A DNA stretch of 56,591 nucleotides from a bacterium. Lineage in GTDB: Bacteria > Patescibacteriota > Patescibacteriia > SG8-24. The notes under the pieces are model-generated. The model did not search any database. It worked only from the letters and a program-made list of their open reading frames with translations, and was not told the DNA's origin. The position numbers and the translations under genes are program-made. Location of the stretch: the NCBI GenBank assembly GCA_023246225.1, contig JAHFIV010000003.1, positions 1 to 56,591 on the forward strand, written 5' to 3'. The number at the start of each line of letters is the position of its first letter. Position 1 is the first letter of the stretch. Shown one piece after another: positions 48,160-56,591 of this stretch.

Positions 48160-48444
48160 TTACGCCGCGCGCGGATCCTCCTCGCGGACGGGCACCGCGA
48201 TGTAGGTCTGCTCGCCGCAGATCTCGATGTTGCGCAGGTCGATGCCGAGCTCCTGCATGAGCTCGGTGTCGCCGCTGATGGCGGTCTTGACGTGCAGCAG
48301 GTTCTTCTGCCACTGCGGCACGACCACGATGCGCAGCGTGCCGCCGACCGTGCCGTCACAGCTGATCTTGCATGCCTTGCAGTTGTCGACCGACTGCAGG
48401 AGCGCTCCGAGTCTGTTGACCACGCTGAAACCTGTCTGTCTCAT
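48160..48444 (-). CDS. Hypothetical protein, apparent paralogue of 47442-47993
   Basis: RLGALLQSVDNCKACKISC...LMQELGIDLRNIEICGEQTYIAVPVREEDPR; promoter TTGACA-17-TAGCCT; SD aaggaga. Confidence 0.7.
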   Translation of the reverse strand: MRQTGFSVVNRLGALLQSVDNCKACKISCDGTVGGTLRIVVVPQWQKNLLHVKTAISGDTELMQELGIDLRNIEICGEQTYIAVPVREEDPRAA

Positions 48445-48561
48445 TTGTCTCTCCTTGTTGCGTCCAGTCCACGATTCTTAACTAGGCTATCACATTTTAG
48501 CTTATTTGTCAACCCGGTGTACTCAAAGTCCGACGACAAAACCGCTCCGAGGAAAATGAAA

Positions 48562-48589
48562 AGCGCGGCCGTTGTCGAACGGCCGCGCT
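48562..48589 (-). terminator. Intrinsic terminator of the microprotein gene
   Basis: agcgcggccgtt-gtcg-aacggccgcgct, T-rich on minus strand. Confidence 0.8.
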
Positions 48590-48612
48590 CAAAAGCTGCT
48601 GCTCCCCTTTCC

Positions 48613-48714
48613 TCACCACGAGTGGTTGGGAAGAAAGTTGAGGCAGGCGAGAAGGCCGAGAACGACGATCAGACCGATCGTCGAACTGACCGCCCAGGAC
48701 GGAATTGTGACCAT
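48613..48714 (-). CDS. 33-aa single-TM microprotein MVTIPSWAVSSTIGLIVVLGLLACLNFLPNHSW
   Basis: SD aaaaggagctc upstream; minus-strand promoter TTGACA-17-TATAGT at 48795-48823; terminator downstream. Confidence 0.65.
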   Translation of the reverse strand: MVTIPSWAVSSTIGLIVVLGLLACLNFLPNHSW

Positions 48715-48838
48715 GAATGAGCTCCTTTTTATTCGGCTGGATACCCAACCGAGGGGTTGCAGCGTTTCACCGCTGATGTCACTTTGACAAAATCACTATA
48801 GCACAAAAATGCCTATTTGTCAATGATATTTGACAAAT

Positions 48839-50560
48839 TTATTGCATCGCAGCGGCCCCGAGCATCTCTACTTCTTTTTGACTGACCGGGAGACTTACGC
48901 GCGCCACATCGGGAATTTTCCCCGCGCCGCATCCCTCCGGGTCGACCCACTCCACGATCTTCGTTTCACGATTCGCGACATCTTCTGGGCTGTACACTTT
49001 ACGATCTATTCTTCCGATATCAATGCCGATCGCTTTGCCGTTCGTCGCATGCCAATGCGCCGCGTTGCAGTCCGGTCCGGTGCCGACAAAAAATTGCCGC
49101 GCGGGGAAAAAATTTCCCCCGATCACAAGCATGTCCGCAAACGCGGTGTTGCTCGCATTGCGCGCTTCGAAATACGCGCTGCTTTCCATGTCTGGCGGTT
49201 TGTAGTTGATCTCCTTGAGATGTTGCAACCATTCTTCTGTTGGCGATTCCGCAAAGATATATCGAATGCTCGTGCGGTTGCCGCCATCGTATCGATACTG
49301 CACGACACGCGCACCGCTCACAAAATACACATCGAGTCTCCCCGCTTCATGTGTTTCTGGATCGTGGATGCCGATGAATGACTTGCCGCCTGCGGACCAC
49401 GCGCCGACCGCCGTAACCATGTGTCCACCTTTGCGCACATAATTCTGACCGTTCGCATCAGTCTTCCCGAACTCGAGATCCAACTCGACATCCTGTCCCT
49501 TCGCAAGCTCCTCAGCGATCTTCTTCACCGAGTCGTGATCAAATGGGACACCGACCTGATGCGAGACGATCGGGATGTGACGGTCTGTCGTGAACTCCGC
49601 TTTCCCCGGCAAAAAATTCTGTTGCGTATTGACTCCATGCGGCGTCCAACGCATGTCGCGTTTGAACTCTTCGATCGTGGCGTGCACGGACGGTGGCATT
49701 TTTTCTTGAAAACCGTACTCATTCGCGAGCCAGATCATCGAATTTGCCGTTGAGGTCGGAACGCATTCGTTCGTTTTTTGATTGATATCCGGAACGCCGC
49801 GGTGCATCACACTGAAATCCGCAGGTGCAGGTGGTGCTGCAGGAGGTGCTCCCGCATTCGCACCACCGTTCGCCGCACCCCCTTCTCCTGCGCCCGATTC
49901 CATAATCCCCGCACTCTCACGCGCAGTGCGTGCCGTTTCGTTCGGTTTAAACGATCGTAACTCAGCATCCGTAAACGACAGTTCCCCTGACTCATCATCT
50001 TCTGAAGAAGCAACGGGTGGAACGGGTCCAGTGGAAGTCTCTGGGTTAAAATCTGCGATACCGCTCACATCGTCCGCCTGCACCGAGGCAACGCTGAACG
50101 CTTTCGCTGCGGATTCTTGTGGTGTGTCGCCCTTCCAACTCTCGAGCGCACTCGCGGTCAACACGATCATCGCTTTGAAATTTTTTCGCGTCTCGATGGA
50201 GAGATCGGGAATCGATATGCCGTAGCCGTTCCCCTCGGTGGCGATGACGACGGCGTACATGTTTTTCACCACCCATTCTTCTTGACGTCCGTTCGCGCTG
50301 TCATACGCGGAAAATTTTCCATCGTTGTTAAAATCGATCGCCACATTCGCATAATGATACTTCGCGCTATCTGCGGCGAACGGCACGCTCACGACACCCC
50401 GCGGAGTCTTCTCATGGTTCATCACCGTACGAAAAACGATCACGTTATCGCTGATCAATGTTCGATCCACCGCCTTCCCACTGCTAAAATTTTTAAACGT
50501 CAATCCGATAATGACGAGAATGATCGCCACGGCGGCGATAAAAAAGTTGCGATGTTTCAT
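48839..50560 (-). CDS. Membrane-anchored papain-like (C39-like) peptidase domain protein
   Basis: N-terminal TM; GVPDINQKTNECVPTSTANSMIWLANEYGF, KGGHMVTAVGAWSAGGKSFIGIHDPETHE. Confidence 0.75.
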   Translation of the reverse strand: MKHRNFFIAAVAIILVIIGLTFKNFSSGKAVDRTLISDNVIVFRTVMNHEKTPRGVVSVPFAADSAKYHYANVAIDFNNDGKFSAYDSANGRQEEWVVKNMYAVVIATEGNGYGISIPDLSIETRKNFKAMIVLTASALESWKGDTPQESAAKAFSVASVQADDVSGIADFNPETSTGPVPPVASSEDDESGELSFTDAELRSFKPNETARTARESAGIMESGAGEGGAANGGANAGAPPAAPPAPADFSVMHRGVPDINQKTNECVPTSTANSMIWLANEYGFQEKMPPSVHATIEEFKRDMRWTPHGVNTQQNFLPGKAEFTTDRHIPIVSHQVGVPFDHDSVKKIAEELAKGQDVELDLEFGKTDANGQNYVRKGGHMVTAVGAWSAGGKSFIGIHDPETHEAGRLDVYFVSGARVVQYRYDGGNRTSIRYIFAESPTEEWLQHLKEINYKPPDMESSAYFEARNASNTAFADMLVIGGNFFPARQFFVGTGPDCNAAHWHATNGKAIGIDIGRIDRKVYSPEDVANRETKIVEWVDPEGCGAGKIPDVARVSLPVSQKEVEMLGAAAMQ

Positions 50561-50671
50561 AAAAGAAAGATGATTTCCTTAAAAGTGTAGCACAACATCG
50601 CAATGATGAATGCGACCACCATGAAACACCTGAACACTCGACTCACACGCAAAATATTCTCCATAAAAAAT

Positions 50672-50700
50672 GCGCTCGCCACAGAGGACGAGCGCTTTTT
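50672..50700 (-). terminator. Hairpin downstream of 50711-50989
   Basis: gcgctcg-ccacagagga-cgagcgc with A-run preceding on plus (T-run on minus). Confidence 0.8.
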
Positions 50701-50710
50701 TAGATGACGA

Positions 50711-50989
50711 TTACAGGCCGAGCTTTTTGTAGGCCTCCCTATACAACCGGTCATGCTCGGGCATGAGCGCGGTGATCGCGCTCTGCACCCTGTCGATGTC
50801 GCCGAGGGCTTTGACCACCGCACGACCGCCGTAGAAGTGCCAGTCGACGCGCTGTCCGGAGCGCTCGGCGACTTGCTTCACCCATCCCTCCATTGCGTTT
50901 GAGGGGATAGTGTGGGTGACGAAGACTTCTTCACCGTTTTCGAATATGTCTTGATCGCAGCGCGGTGGGTCAGGACCGTCGGTTGCCAT
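50711..50989 (-). CDS. Small hypothetical protein
   Basis: strong SD aaggaggtttgccaATG; promoter-like TTGACA upstream at 51065-51070. Confidence 0.65.
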   Translation of the reverse strand: MATDGPDPPRCDQDIFENGEEVFVTHTIPSNAMEGWVKQVAERSGQRVDWHFYGGRAVVKALGDIDRVQSAITALMPEHDRLYREAYKKLGL

Positions 50990-51065
50990 TGGCAAACCTC
51001 CTTGTGGGTGGGGTGTTTCATCCTAGTCCAGGACTGGTGAGCACGATAGCGTAAATACAATGATT

Positions 51066-51081
51066 GTCAAGGCGCCTTGAC
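51066..51081. promoter_or_regulatory. 16-bp perfect palindrome containing outward-facing -35 hexamers of divergent promoters
   Basis: gtcaaggcgccttgac; plus TTGACT-17-TAAAAA; minus TTGACA-16-TATCGT. Confidence 0.6.
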
Positions 51082-51176
51082 TTTTTTCCACCTTGCTGAT
51101 AAAAAACGCTGTCAGGTTCCTCATGGTGGGGCGCCTGTATGCAACCCAAAACCCGAAAAAAGGGAAGGGTGACACC

Positions 51177-52496
51177 GTGACACAGCCACACAAAGCGAAA
51201 CCGAACGCCATGGCGTTCTACAACCCGCAGGGATTCGTCCCTGCTTTCAAGCAGGCCAAAGCGTTCGCCGGCAAAGGCGGCCGCGTAGCCACGCTCCCCG
51301 ACATCATCGAAGCACGCCTCGCGTCCAAGCCCGGCGACGTTCCGTGGGAGAGCTACTTCACGAGCATGTCTGCCGAGTACGTCGGTCTTTCGAAAGCGGG
51401 CCATCCGATCGCGATCGTCGCGCACGGCATCGGTCCGATGGCGACGCTCGACGGCGTGCTCGCAACCTACGAACACGAGTTCAGGGACAAGAACCGCGAT
51501 CGCCGCGGCGGCCGCATCACGCAGGCGGAATTCCTCAAACTCGAAAGCGGCGAATACGGCGAGGTGGACGTCATCAGTCTCGAATCCACCTGGGGCTGGC
51601 GGGAATACCAGTTCAGCGGACACGCGATCACCTGCAAGGAGATCGAGGAGGAGCCGCTGTGGCAGGCGCGACTCGGAAACAGGTGGTTAGAATACGCTCG
51701 TTACCACGCCGCGCACGCCAGTGAATGGGAGAGGAAGAACAGCCTCGACTACCCGCGTCCGTGCATCCTCGCGATGGACGGGGCAAACAACTGCAGCTAC
51801 AACAATCGCGAGATGTTCGATCACTGGATGAAGGAGACTCCAGGAACAGCGATCGCGCATCTCCTTTCGATCGGCCAGCTCATGCGCTCGCATCATCAAT
51901 ACTACAAGTACGATTACCGAATGATGGAGAACCGCACAAGCCTCGCGTCCGACGTGAGCGCGCACGAGTGGTGGAACGGTACGCGGCTGCTCGGGATCCA
52001 ACCCGGGAGCAACGACCTCATCGTCCATCCCGGTCTCCCGCCCTACCACGAGCTGGTGAAGAAACACCTCGACAAACTCTGGGGCGCAAATCCCAAAGGC
52101 GAGAGGGAAACGAGCAACGGCTTCTGGCATCTCCTCAAGATCGGGAAGCAAAACTTCACCGAATACCCGAAGCAGGGTGAACAGATGGACCTCGGCGAGC
52201 CCGAGTTTCTCGTCACGGCGATCAAGCGTGTCGGTACCCCGCAACAGTTCCGAACGACGATCGGCGGCTACCACGGGTTCGTCAAATACGGCATCAACGA
52301 AGTGCGCCGGCTCGCGCCGCACGGAGCAAACGCCTACACGGTTGGCGAGTTCGAAATCGAGTCGACCGACGGCAACCCGACGCACCACGTCGCTCCCGTC
52401 ACCTTCTACAAAGTCACGGCAGATACCTCCCGGCGGCTCGTTCGCATGAACCACATCTACCGCGACTTCGAACTGATCATGAAGCTCGTCGACTGA
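51177..52496 (+). CDS. Hypothetical protein of unknown family (start uncertain, GTG 51177 with gggaaggg SD favoured)
   Basis: long ORF with GC-rich codon bias, promoter upstream, strong terminator downstream. Confidence 0.7.
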   Translation: MTQPHKAKPNAMAFYNPQGFVPAFKQAKAFAGKGGRVATLPDIIEARLASKPGDVPWESYFTSMSAEYVGLSKAGHPIAIVAHGIGPMATLDGVLATYEHEFRDKNRDRRGGRITQAEFLKLESGEYGEVDVISLESTWGWREYQFSGHAITCKEIEEEPLWQARLGNRWLEYARYHAAHASEWERKNSLDYPRPCILAMDGANNCSYNNREMFDHWMKETPGTAIAHLLSIGQLMRSHHQYYKYDYRMMENRTSLASDVSAHEWWNGTRLLGIQPGSNDLIVHPGLPPYHELVKKHLDKLWGANPKGERETSNGFWHLLKIGKQNFTEYPKQGEQMDLGEPEFLVTAIKRVGTPQQFRTTIGGYHGFVKYGINEVRRLAPHGANAYTVGEFEIESTDGNPTHHVAPVTFYKVTADTSRRLVRMNHIYRDFELIMKLVD

Positions 52497-52502
52497 TCTC
52501 CC

Positions 52503-52540
52503 ACGCGTCCAGTGAACCTCTCGGTTCGTTGGACGCGTTT
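52503..52540 (+). terminator. Intrinsic terminator
   Basis: acgcgtccagtgaacc-tctc-ggttcgttggacgcgttttttat. Confidence 0.88.
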
Positions 52541-52564
52541 TTTATTTTTAATTTTTCGGCACAG

Positions 52565-52727
52565 GTCATTCCGACCCACTCTTTGTCATTCTAGCCTCTC
52601 TTCTTCTGTCATTCCGGCCTCCGAGCCGGAATCCACATAATAAAAAGACCAAATGTGATTACGTTTTACTTTACGTTTCTGGATTCCGGGTCACGGCCCG
52701 GAATGACAAGGAGTGGCCGGAATGACA
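52565..52727. repeat. Family-1 palindromic element, copy G (central hairpin decayed)
   Basis: gtcattccggcctccgagccggaatcc...agaccaaatgtgattacgttttac...ggattccgggtcacggcccggaatgaca. Confidence 0.88.
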
Positions 52728-52796
52728 GAAATAAAATTCCCAATAATAAAAAATGACCGCCATGCATGATGCAGGACGGTCGGTGTGTGACGGCTT

Positions 52797-53573
52797 CTAG
52801 CCGCCGTTCGTTGCGGTGGTCGCAGCGCGCGACGTGCCGGAGCTTCCTCCGCTCGCGGTGGGCGCTGCGCTGCTGCGCGCGCTCGCCTTCCTCGACGCCG
52901 CGGCCGTCTTGACGTAGGTCACGCAGAGCGTCACCTCGACCCGGGCCTCGCCCGCGTGGAGCTCGACCGGCGGGGGCGCTCCTCCTCCGGAAGCGGACAT
53001 TGCAGCGAGGCGCATGGGTTGGTTGCCGGCGGACTCGCGGTTGTTCTGCCTGACCTCGTAGCTGGAGAGCTCGTAGCTCCCCCTGTCGAGACCGAGCACC
53101 GCGCACTGGCTCGCGAACTTCGCGTCCAGCTTCGCCTTCGCGTCGGCGAGCGCTGCTGCGTGCAGCGGGGTGATGTTCTGCAGCTTGTACTGCGGCGTCG
53201 CGACCTCCGCCAGGTTGACCGAGGACAGCGCGTCCTGGATCTCGCTCGCGCGGTCGACGTCGGACGTGCTGAACGAGATGACGTAGGTGGCGGCGTAGCC
53301 GGTGCTCACGTTCTTGTTGGTCTGGTTGTCGTAGTGTTGCGTCACGTTGACGTCGCACGTGGTCGTGCGTCTGGCCTTGTCGATTTTGACGCCGTCGCGC
53401 TCGAACCTGGCGATCTCGGCGTTCACCGCGTCGATCGCGGGCCGTGCGTCCGCCTTGGCCTTCTTGGTGTTCTTGCCGGCGCCGGTGACGGTGATGCGGA
53501 ATGCGACGGTGTCGTACTTGGCCTTGGCGACGCCGGTGGCGTCGACGGTGGTGAGCGGGTTCGGTGTGGTCAC
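52797..53573 (-). CDS. SIMPL-domain (DUF541) protein, second copy, soluble
   Basis: TTVDATGVAKAKYDTVAFRITVTGAGKNTKKAKADARPAIDAVNAEI...VNVTQHYDNQTNKNVSTGYAATYVISF; promoter TTGACT-17-TAGGTT. Confidence 0.8.
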   Translation of the reverse strand: MTTPNPLTTVDATGVAKAKYDTVAFRITVTGAGKNTKKAKADARPAIDAVNAEIARFERDGVKIDKARRTTTCDVNVTQHYDNQTNKNVSTGYAATYVISFSTSDVDRASEIQDALSSVNLAEVATPQYKLQNITPLHAAALADAKAKLDAKFASQCAVLGLDRGSYELSSYEVRQNNRESAGNQPMRLAAMSASGGGAPPPVELHAGEARVEVTLCVTYVKTAAASRKASARSSAAPTASGGSSGTSRAATTATNGG

Positions 53574-53729
53574 GGTGACCTTCTCTTTCTTTCCTTGCGG
53601 AAGGTGTGCAACGACCGACTATCGATCAATGCAGGAAAAACCTAGCAATGCACCCAGATACAGTCAAGGGCTCTTGCGCAACTCAAGAAGTCATGTTAAC
53701 GTATCCCCCGTTATAGCTTTGCCTCATTT

Positions 53730-53996
53730 ATGAAGAAAGAAACTCATCCAACCTATTACCCTGACGCAAAGGTGATCTGCGCATGCGGCAACGAATTCAC
53801 CACCGGCTCAACGACAAAGGAGCTTCAGATTGAATTGTGCTCAAGCTGCCACCCGTTCTACACGGGCAAACAGAAGCTGGTCGACACCGCTCGTCGTGTG
53901 GAAAAATTCCACGAACGCGCAACAAAAAAGACCGGTACCACCGCCGCAAAAAAGGCGAAGACCGCTGCGCGAAAAGCCAAGAAGAGCGCGAAATAA
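53730..53996 (+). CDS. rpmE: 50S ribosomal protein L31
   Basis: [55 protein letters not shown]. Confidence 0.95.
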   Translation: MKKETHPTYYPDAKVICACGNEFTTGSTTKELQIELCSSCHPFYTGKQKLVDTARRVEKFHERATKKTGTTAAKKAKTAARKAKKSAK

Positions 53997-54043
53997 GGGA
54001 ACCTGATAAAGTGATGGAGTGGTGACGCTTCGTCACTTTTTGT

Positions 54044-55141
54044 ATGGGAATCTCTGAAAAAATAATCGAACAAAAAAAGACGCGCGCAAAAGAACTGGAG
54101 ACGCAACTCGCTGATCCAGCGACTTTTGCCGATTCTTCGAAGTTGAAAAAACTGCATCAAGAATACGCAGATGTAAAAGAGTGTCTCGATCTCGCAGAAC
54201 GGTACGATGAGGTGCACGCCGCACTCATCGAAGCACAAAAAACAGCGAGCGAGGCAGACGATGCGGAACTCAAAGAAATGGCCGCAGAGGAAGTGACACG
54301 GCTCACTACAGAAGAAGAGATCGTACGCACCGACCTTGAAGCAGCACTCGTTCCTCCAGAACCGATGGACAGCAAAAACTGCTTTTTTGAAATTCGTGCA
54401 GGAACCGGCGGTGATGAAGCGTCGCTGTTCGCCGCAGAGTTGTTTCGGATGTACTCACGATTCGCGGAACGACGTGGATGGAAAACAAAATTGTCGTCAT
54501 CGAGTCGCACCGACCTCGGCGGACTGAAAGAAGCGATTTTTCTTGTTGAAGGAACGAATGCGTTTCGCGATTTGAAATACGAAAGCGGCGTGCATCGCGT
54601 GCAGCGAGTTCCTGAAACAGAAAAAGCGGGTCGCATTCATACATCGACCGCGACGGTTGCGGTGATGCCTGAAGTTGAAGACATCGATATCAAAATCGAT
54701 CCAAAAGATATTCGCATCGATACGTTTCTTGCAGGCGGTCATGGTGGTCAAGGTGTACAAACGACGTACTCAGCGGTGCGAGTGACGTATCTTCCCACCG
54801 GGATGATCGTCCAGTGTCAGGACGAACGATCACAAACGCAAAACAAAGAAAACGCGATGAACATTTTGCGTGCGCGGTTGTTCGCGCTCGCAGAAGAAAA
54901 ACGCCGTGCAGAAGAAAAACTTCTCAGACGCGGACAGGTCGGCACCGGCGAACGCTCAGAAAAAATTCGCACCTACAATTTTCCTCAGGATCGCATCACC
55001 GATCATCGCATCAAAAAATCGTGGCACAACATCAACGAGGTGCTCGACGGAAAATTAGATCCGCTTATCACCGCCGTGCGATCTGCGGCGATGAACGGTT
55101 TGCCGGTTGCTGGCGAATCTTCTGACGATGACGAAGAATAG
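54044..55141 (+). CDS. prfA: Peptide chain release factor 1
   Basis: EIRAGTGGDEASLFAAELFRMY, GVHRVQRVPETEKAGRIHTSTATVAVMPE, GGHGGQGVQTTYSAVRVTYLPTG. Confidence 0.95.
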   Translation: MGISEKIIEQKKTRAKELETQLADPATFADSSKLKKLHQEYADVKECLDLAERYDEVHAALIEAQKTASEADDAELKEMAAEEVTRLTTEEEIVRTDLEAALVPPEPMDSKNCFFEIRAGTGGDEASLFAAELFRMYSRFAERRGWKTKLSSSSRTDLGGLKEAIFLVEGTNAFRDLKYESGVHRVQRVPETEKAGRIHTSTATVAVMPEVEDIDIKIDPKDIRIDTFLAGGHGGQGVQTTYSAVRVTYLPTGMIVQCQDERSQTQNKENAMNILRARLFALAEEKRRAEEKLLRRGQVGTGERSEKIRTYNFPQDRITDHRIKKSWHNINEVLDGKLDPLITAVRSAAMNGLPVAGESSDDDEE

Positions 55142-55162
55142 AAATAGGCTCTAAGCTCTTCT

Positions 55163-55849
55163 ATGCAAGCAGTGATCATGGTTGCAGGACTCGGCACACG
55201 CCTGCGTCCGCACACCCTCACCACCCCAAAACCGATGCTCGTGGTCGCTGGTCGACCGATTCTTGAGTGGACGCTCGCAACACTTCCTCCTTCGATTGAT
55301 GAGGTGGTTCTGGTGGTGGGATATCTCAAAGAAAAAATCATCGCGCATTTTGGGAACGAGTGGAGAGGAAGACGAATCGTGTACGTGGAACAAAAAGAAC
55401 TCAAAGGTACGGGACATGCGATACATGCGTGTCGCGATATTTTGCGTGGAAAGTTTATCGTGATGAACGGTGATGATCTGTACACCTCTCAGGATGTCGC
55501 CACTGTTGCCTCACACGATCTCGCCGTACTCGCAAACGAAACACGCGTCGCTGGAAGATATGGCGCATTCAAAACCGATGCAGACGGCCGAGTGACCGAT
55601 ATCATTGAAGGTGGTGAAGTGCAGCCGGGCGGTCTTGTGAACGCAGGTCTGTACGCGCTCGACACTCGTTTTTTTGATTATCCACTCGTGCCGATTCGTG
55701 ACGGTGCAGAGTTCGGCCTCCCGCAAACGCTCGTCACTGTCGCCAAAGATCATCCAGTCAACGTTGTTCGCGCGACGTTTTGGATGCCGATCGGTTATCC
55801 GGAAGATCTCGTAAAAGCGACCGCTATTCTCGAATCGCGCACCGCATGA
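55163..55849 (+). CDS. Sugar-phosphate nucleotidyltransferase
   Basis: AVIMVAGLGTRLRPHTLTTPKPMLVVAGRPILEW, GTGHAIHACRD. Confidence 0.92.
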   Translation: MQAVIMVAGLGTRLRPHTLTTPKPMLVVAGRPILEWTLATLPPSIDEVVLVVGYLKEKIIAHFGNEWRGRRIVYVEQKELKGTGHAIHACRDILRGKFIVMNGDDLYTSQDVATVASHDLAVLANETRVAGRYGAFKTDADGRVTDIIEGGEVQPGGLVNAGLYALDTRFFDYPLVPIRDGAEFGLPQTLVTVAKDHPVNVVRATFWMPIGYPEDLVKATAILESRTA

Positions 55850-56591
55850 CCGTTCATGAAGCACTGCGATTTGGTGCAAAAAAACTTCGCGAGCACCGCT
55901 GCGCAGGTTCGTCACCGCTTCGCGAAGCCGAAGAATTGCTCGGATCGATCATTCACCTTTCTCGCGAGACGCTTTTTACACACCCTGAACACACACTCAC
56001 TGCGCAACAACTCTCGAAATTTAAAAACGCGCTCGTAAGACGACTGCGCCACGAACCGATCGAGTACATCACCGGCACCGCACACTTCATGGGTCTCGCT
56101 TTACGCGTCACACGAGACACGCTCATCCCTCGACAAGCGACCGAAATTCTCGTGGAGGCCGCGCTTGCTTGTGTCGCGCAAATGCCGCAACCTCTTTTCC
56201 TCGACATCGGTACCGGTTCTGGGTGCATCGCTGCAGCGATCGCCTCGCGTCGTCCCGATGCGCGTGTTGTTGCGATCGATACTTCATCGGCCGCGCTTCG
56301 CATCGCAAAAAAAAATGCGCGCGCACTCAACCTCACGAACCGTGTACGTTTCGTGAAAGCCGATCTACTCCCCCGCAAACTTCCTCCAGCAAAAACCACG
56401 GTCGCCGTTGCGAACCTTCCGTACATCCCCGCTGCGGCGATGCGACGTCTTCCAAAAGAGATCGCGGGCTACGAACCAAAAAATGCTCTCCATGGTGGAA
56501 CGGATGGTCTCGATCTGTATCGCGCGTTACTTCTCCGACTTTCAAAGGCACATAAAATCGGTGCACTTTTTGTTTTTTTTGAAATTCTCCC
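55846..56591 (+). CDS. prmC: Release factor glutamine methyltransferase (truncated by window end)
   Basis: FLDIGTGSGCIAAAIASRRPDARVVAIDTS, VANLPYIP (NPPY-like motif); close to prfA. Confidence 0.92.
   Translation, partial: MTVHEALRFGAKKLREHRCAGSSPLREAEELLGSIIHLSRETLFTHPEHTLTAQQLSKFKNALVRRLRHEPIEYITGTAHFMGLALRVTRDTLIPRQATEILVEAALACVAQMPQPLFLDIGTGSGCIAAAIASRRPDARVVAIDTSSAALRIAKKNARALNLTNRVRFVKADLLPRKLPPAKTTVAVANLPYIPAAAMRRLPKEIAGYEPKNALHGGTDGLDLYRALLLRLSKAHKIGALFVFFEIL

Noticed and set aside
48509-48748. 79-aa ORF MGIQPNKKELIHGHNSVLGGQ...
   Set aside because: Runs through the terminator and overlaps the 33-aa microprotein in another frame, which has better SD, promoter and TM pattern
17703-52727. 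Possible CRISPR array from repeated palindromic units
   Set aside because: Copies are single, kilobases apart, and without regularly sized spacers; no cas genes seen
54044-55141. Possibility of stop-codon reassignment explaining the TAA in avd
   Set aside because: prfA (reads UAA/UAG) is intact and other genes end normally at TAA; the code changes known in related lineages involve UGA, not UAA

Overview
The window looks like a chromosomal segment of a Candidate Phyla Radiation/Patescibacteria-type bacterium (inferred from gene style and content; not tested). It carries about 50 genes, including housekeeping genes (metK, gpmI, eno, pgk, gap, tsf, rpsB, rpmE, prfA, prmC, nth, mltG, a UvrD/PcrA helicase, dus, engB), transporters, and many uncharacterised small genes. 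The main discovery is a diversity-generating retroelement (DGR) at about 2.9-11.1 kb. It has a DGR-type reverse transcriptase, one template repeat (TR, about 4331-4444) and two variable repeats (VR1 4697-4810, VR2 7570-7683). By hand alignment the VRs differ from the TR almost only where the TR sense strand has A. VR1 is the C-terminus of a MoxR/AAA_5-type ATPase. VR2 is the C-terminus of a stand-alone paralogous domain protein. Both genes lie in one apparent operon with a transglutaminase + vWA protein, so this is a retroelement-diversified MoxR/vWA system. The Avd-like accessory gene was missed by the ORF track. It sits between TR and RT on the opposite strand and carries an in-frame TAA. 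Other notable items: two families of intergenic palindromic repeats, a set of GC-rich orphan genes each with its own near-consensus promoter and terminator, a 33-aa single-TM microprotein, and a palindromic back-to-back promoter. All assignments come from reading the sequence; no database search was run.
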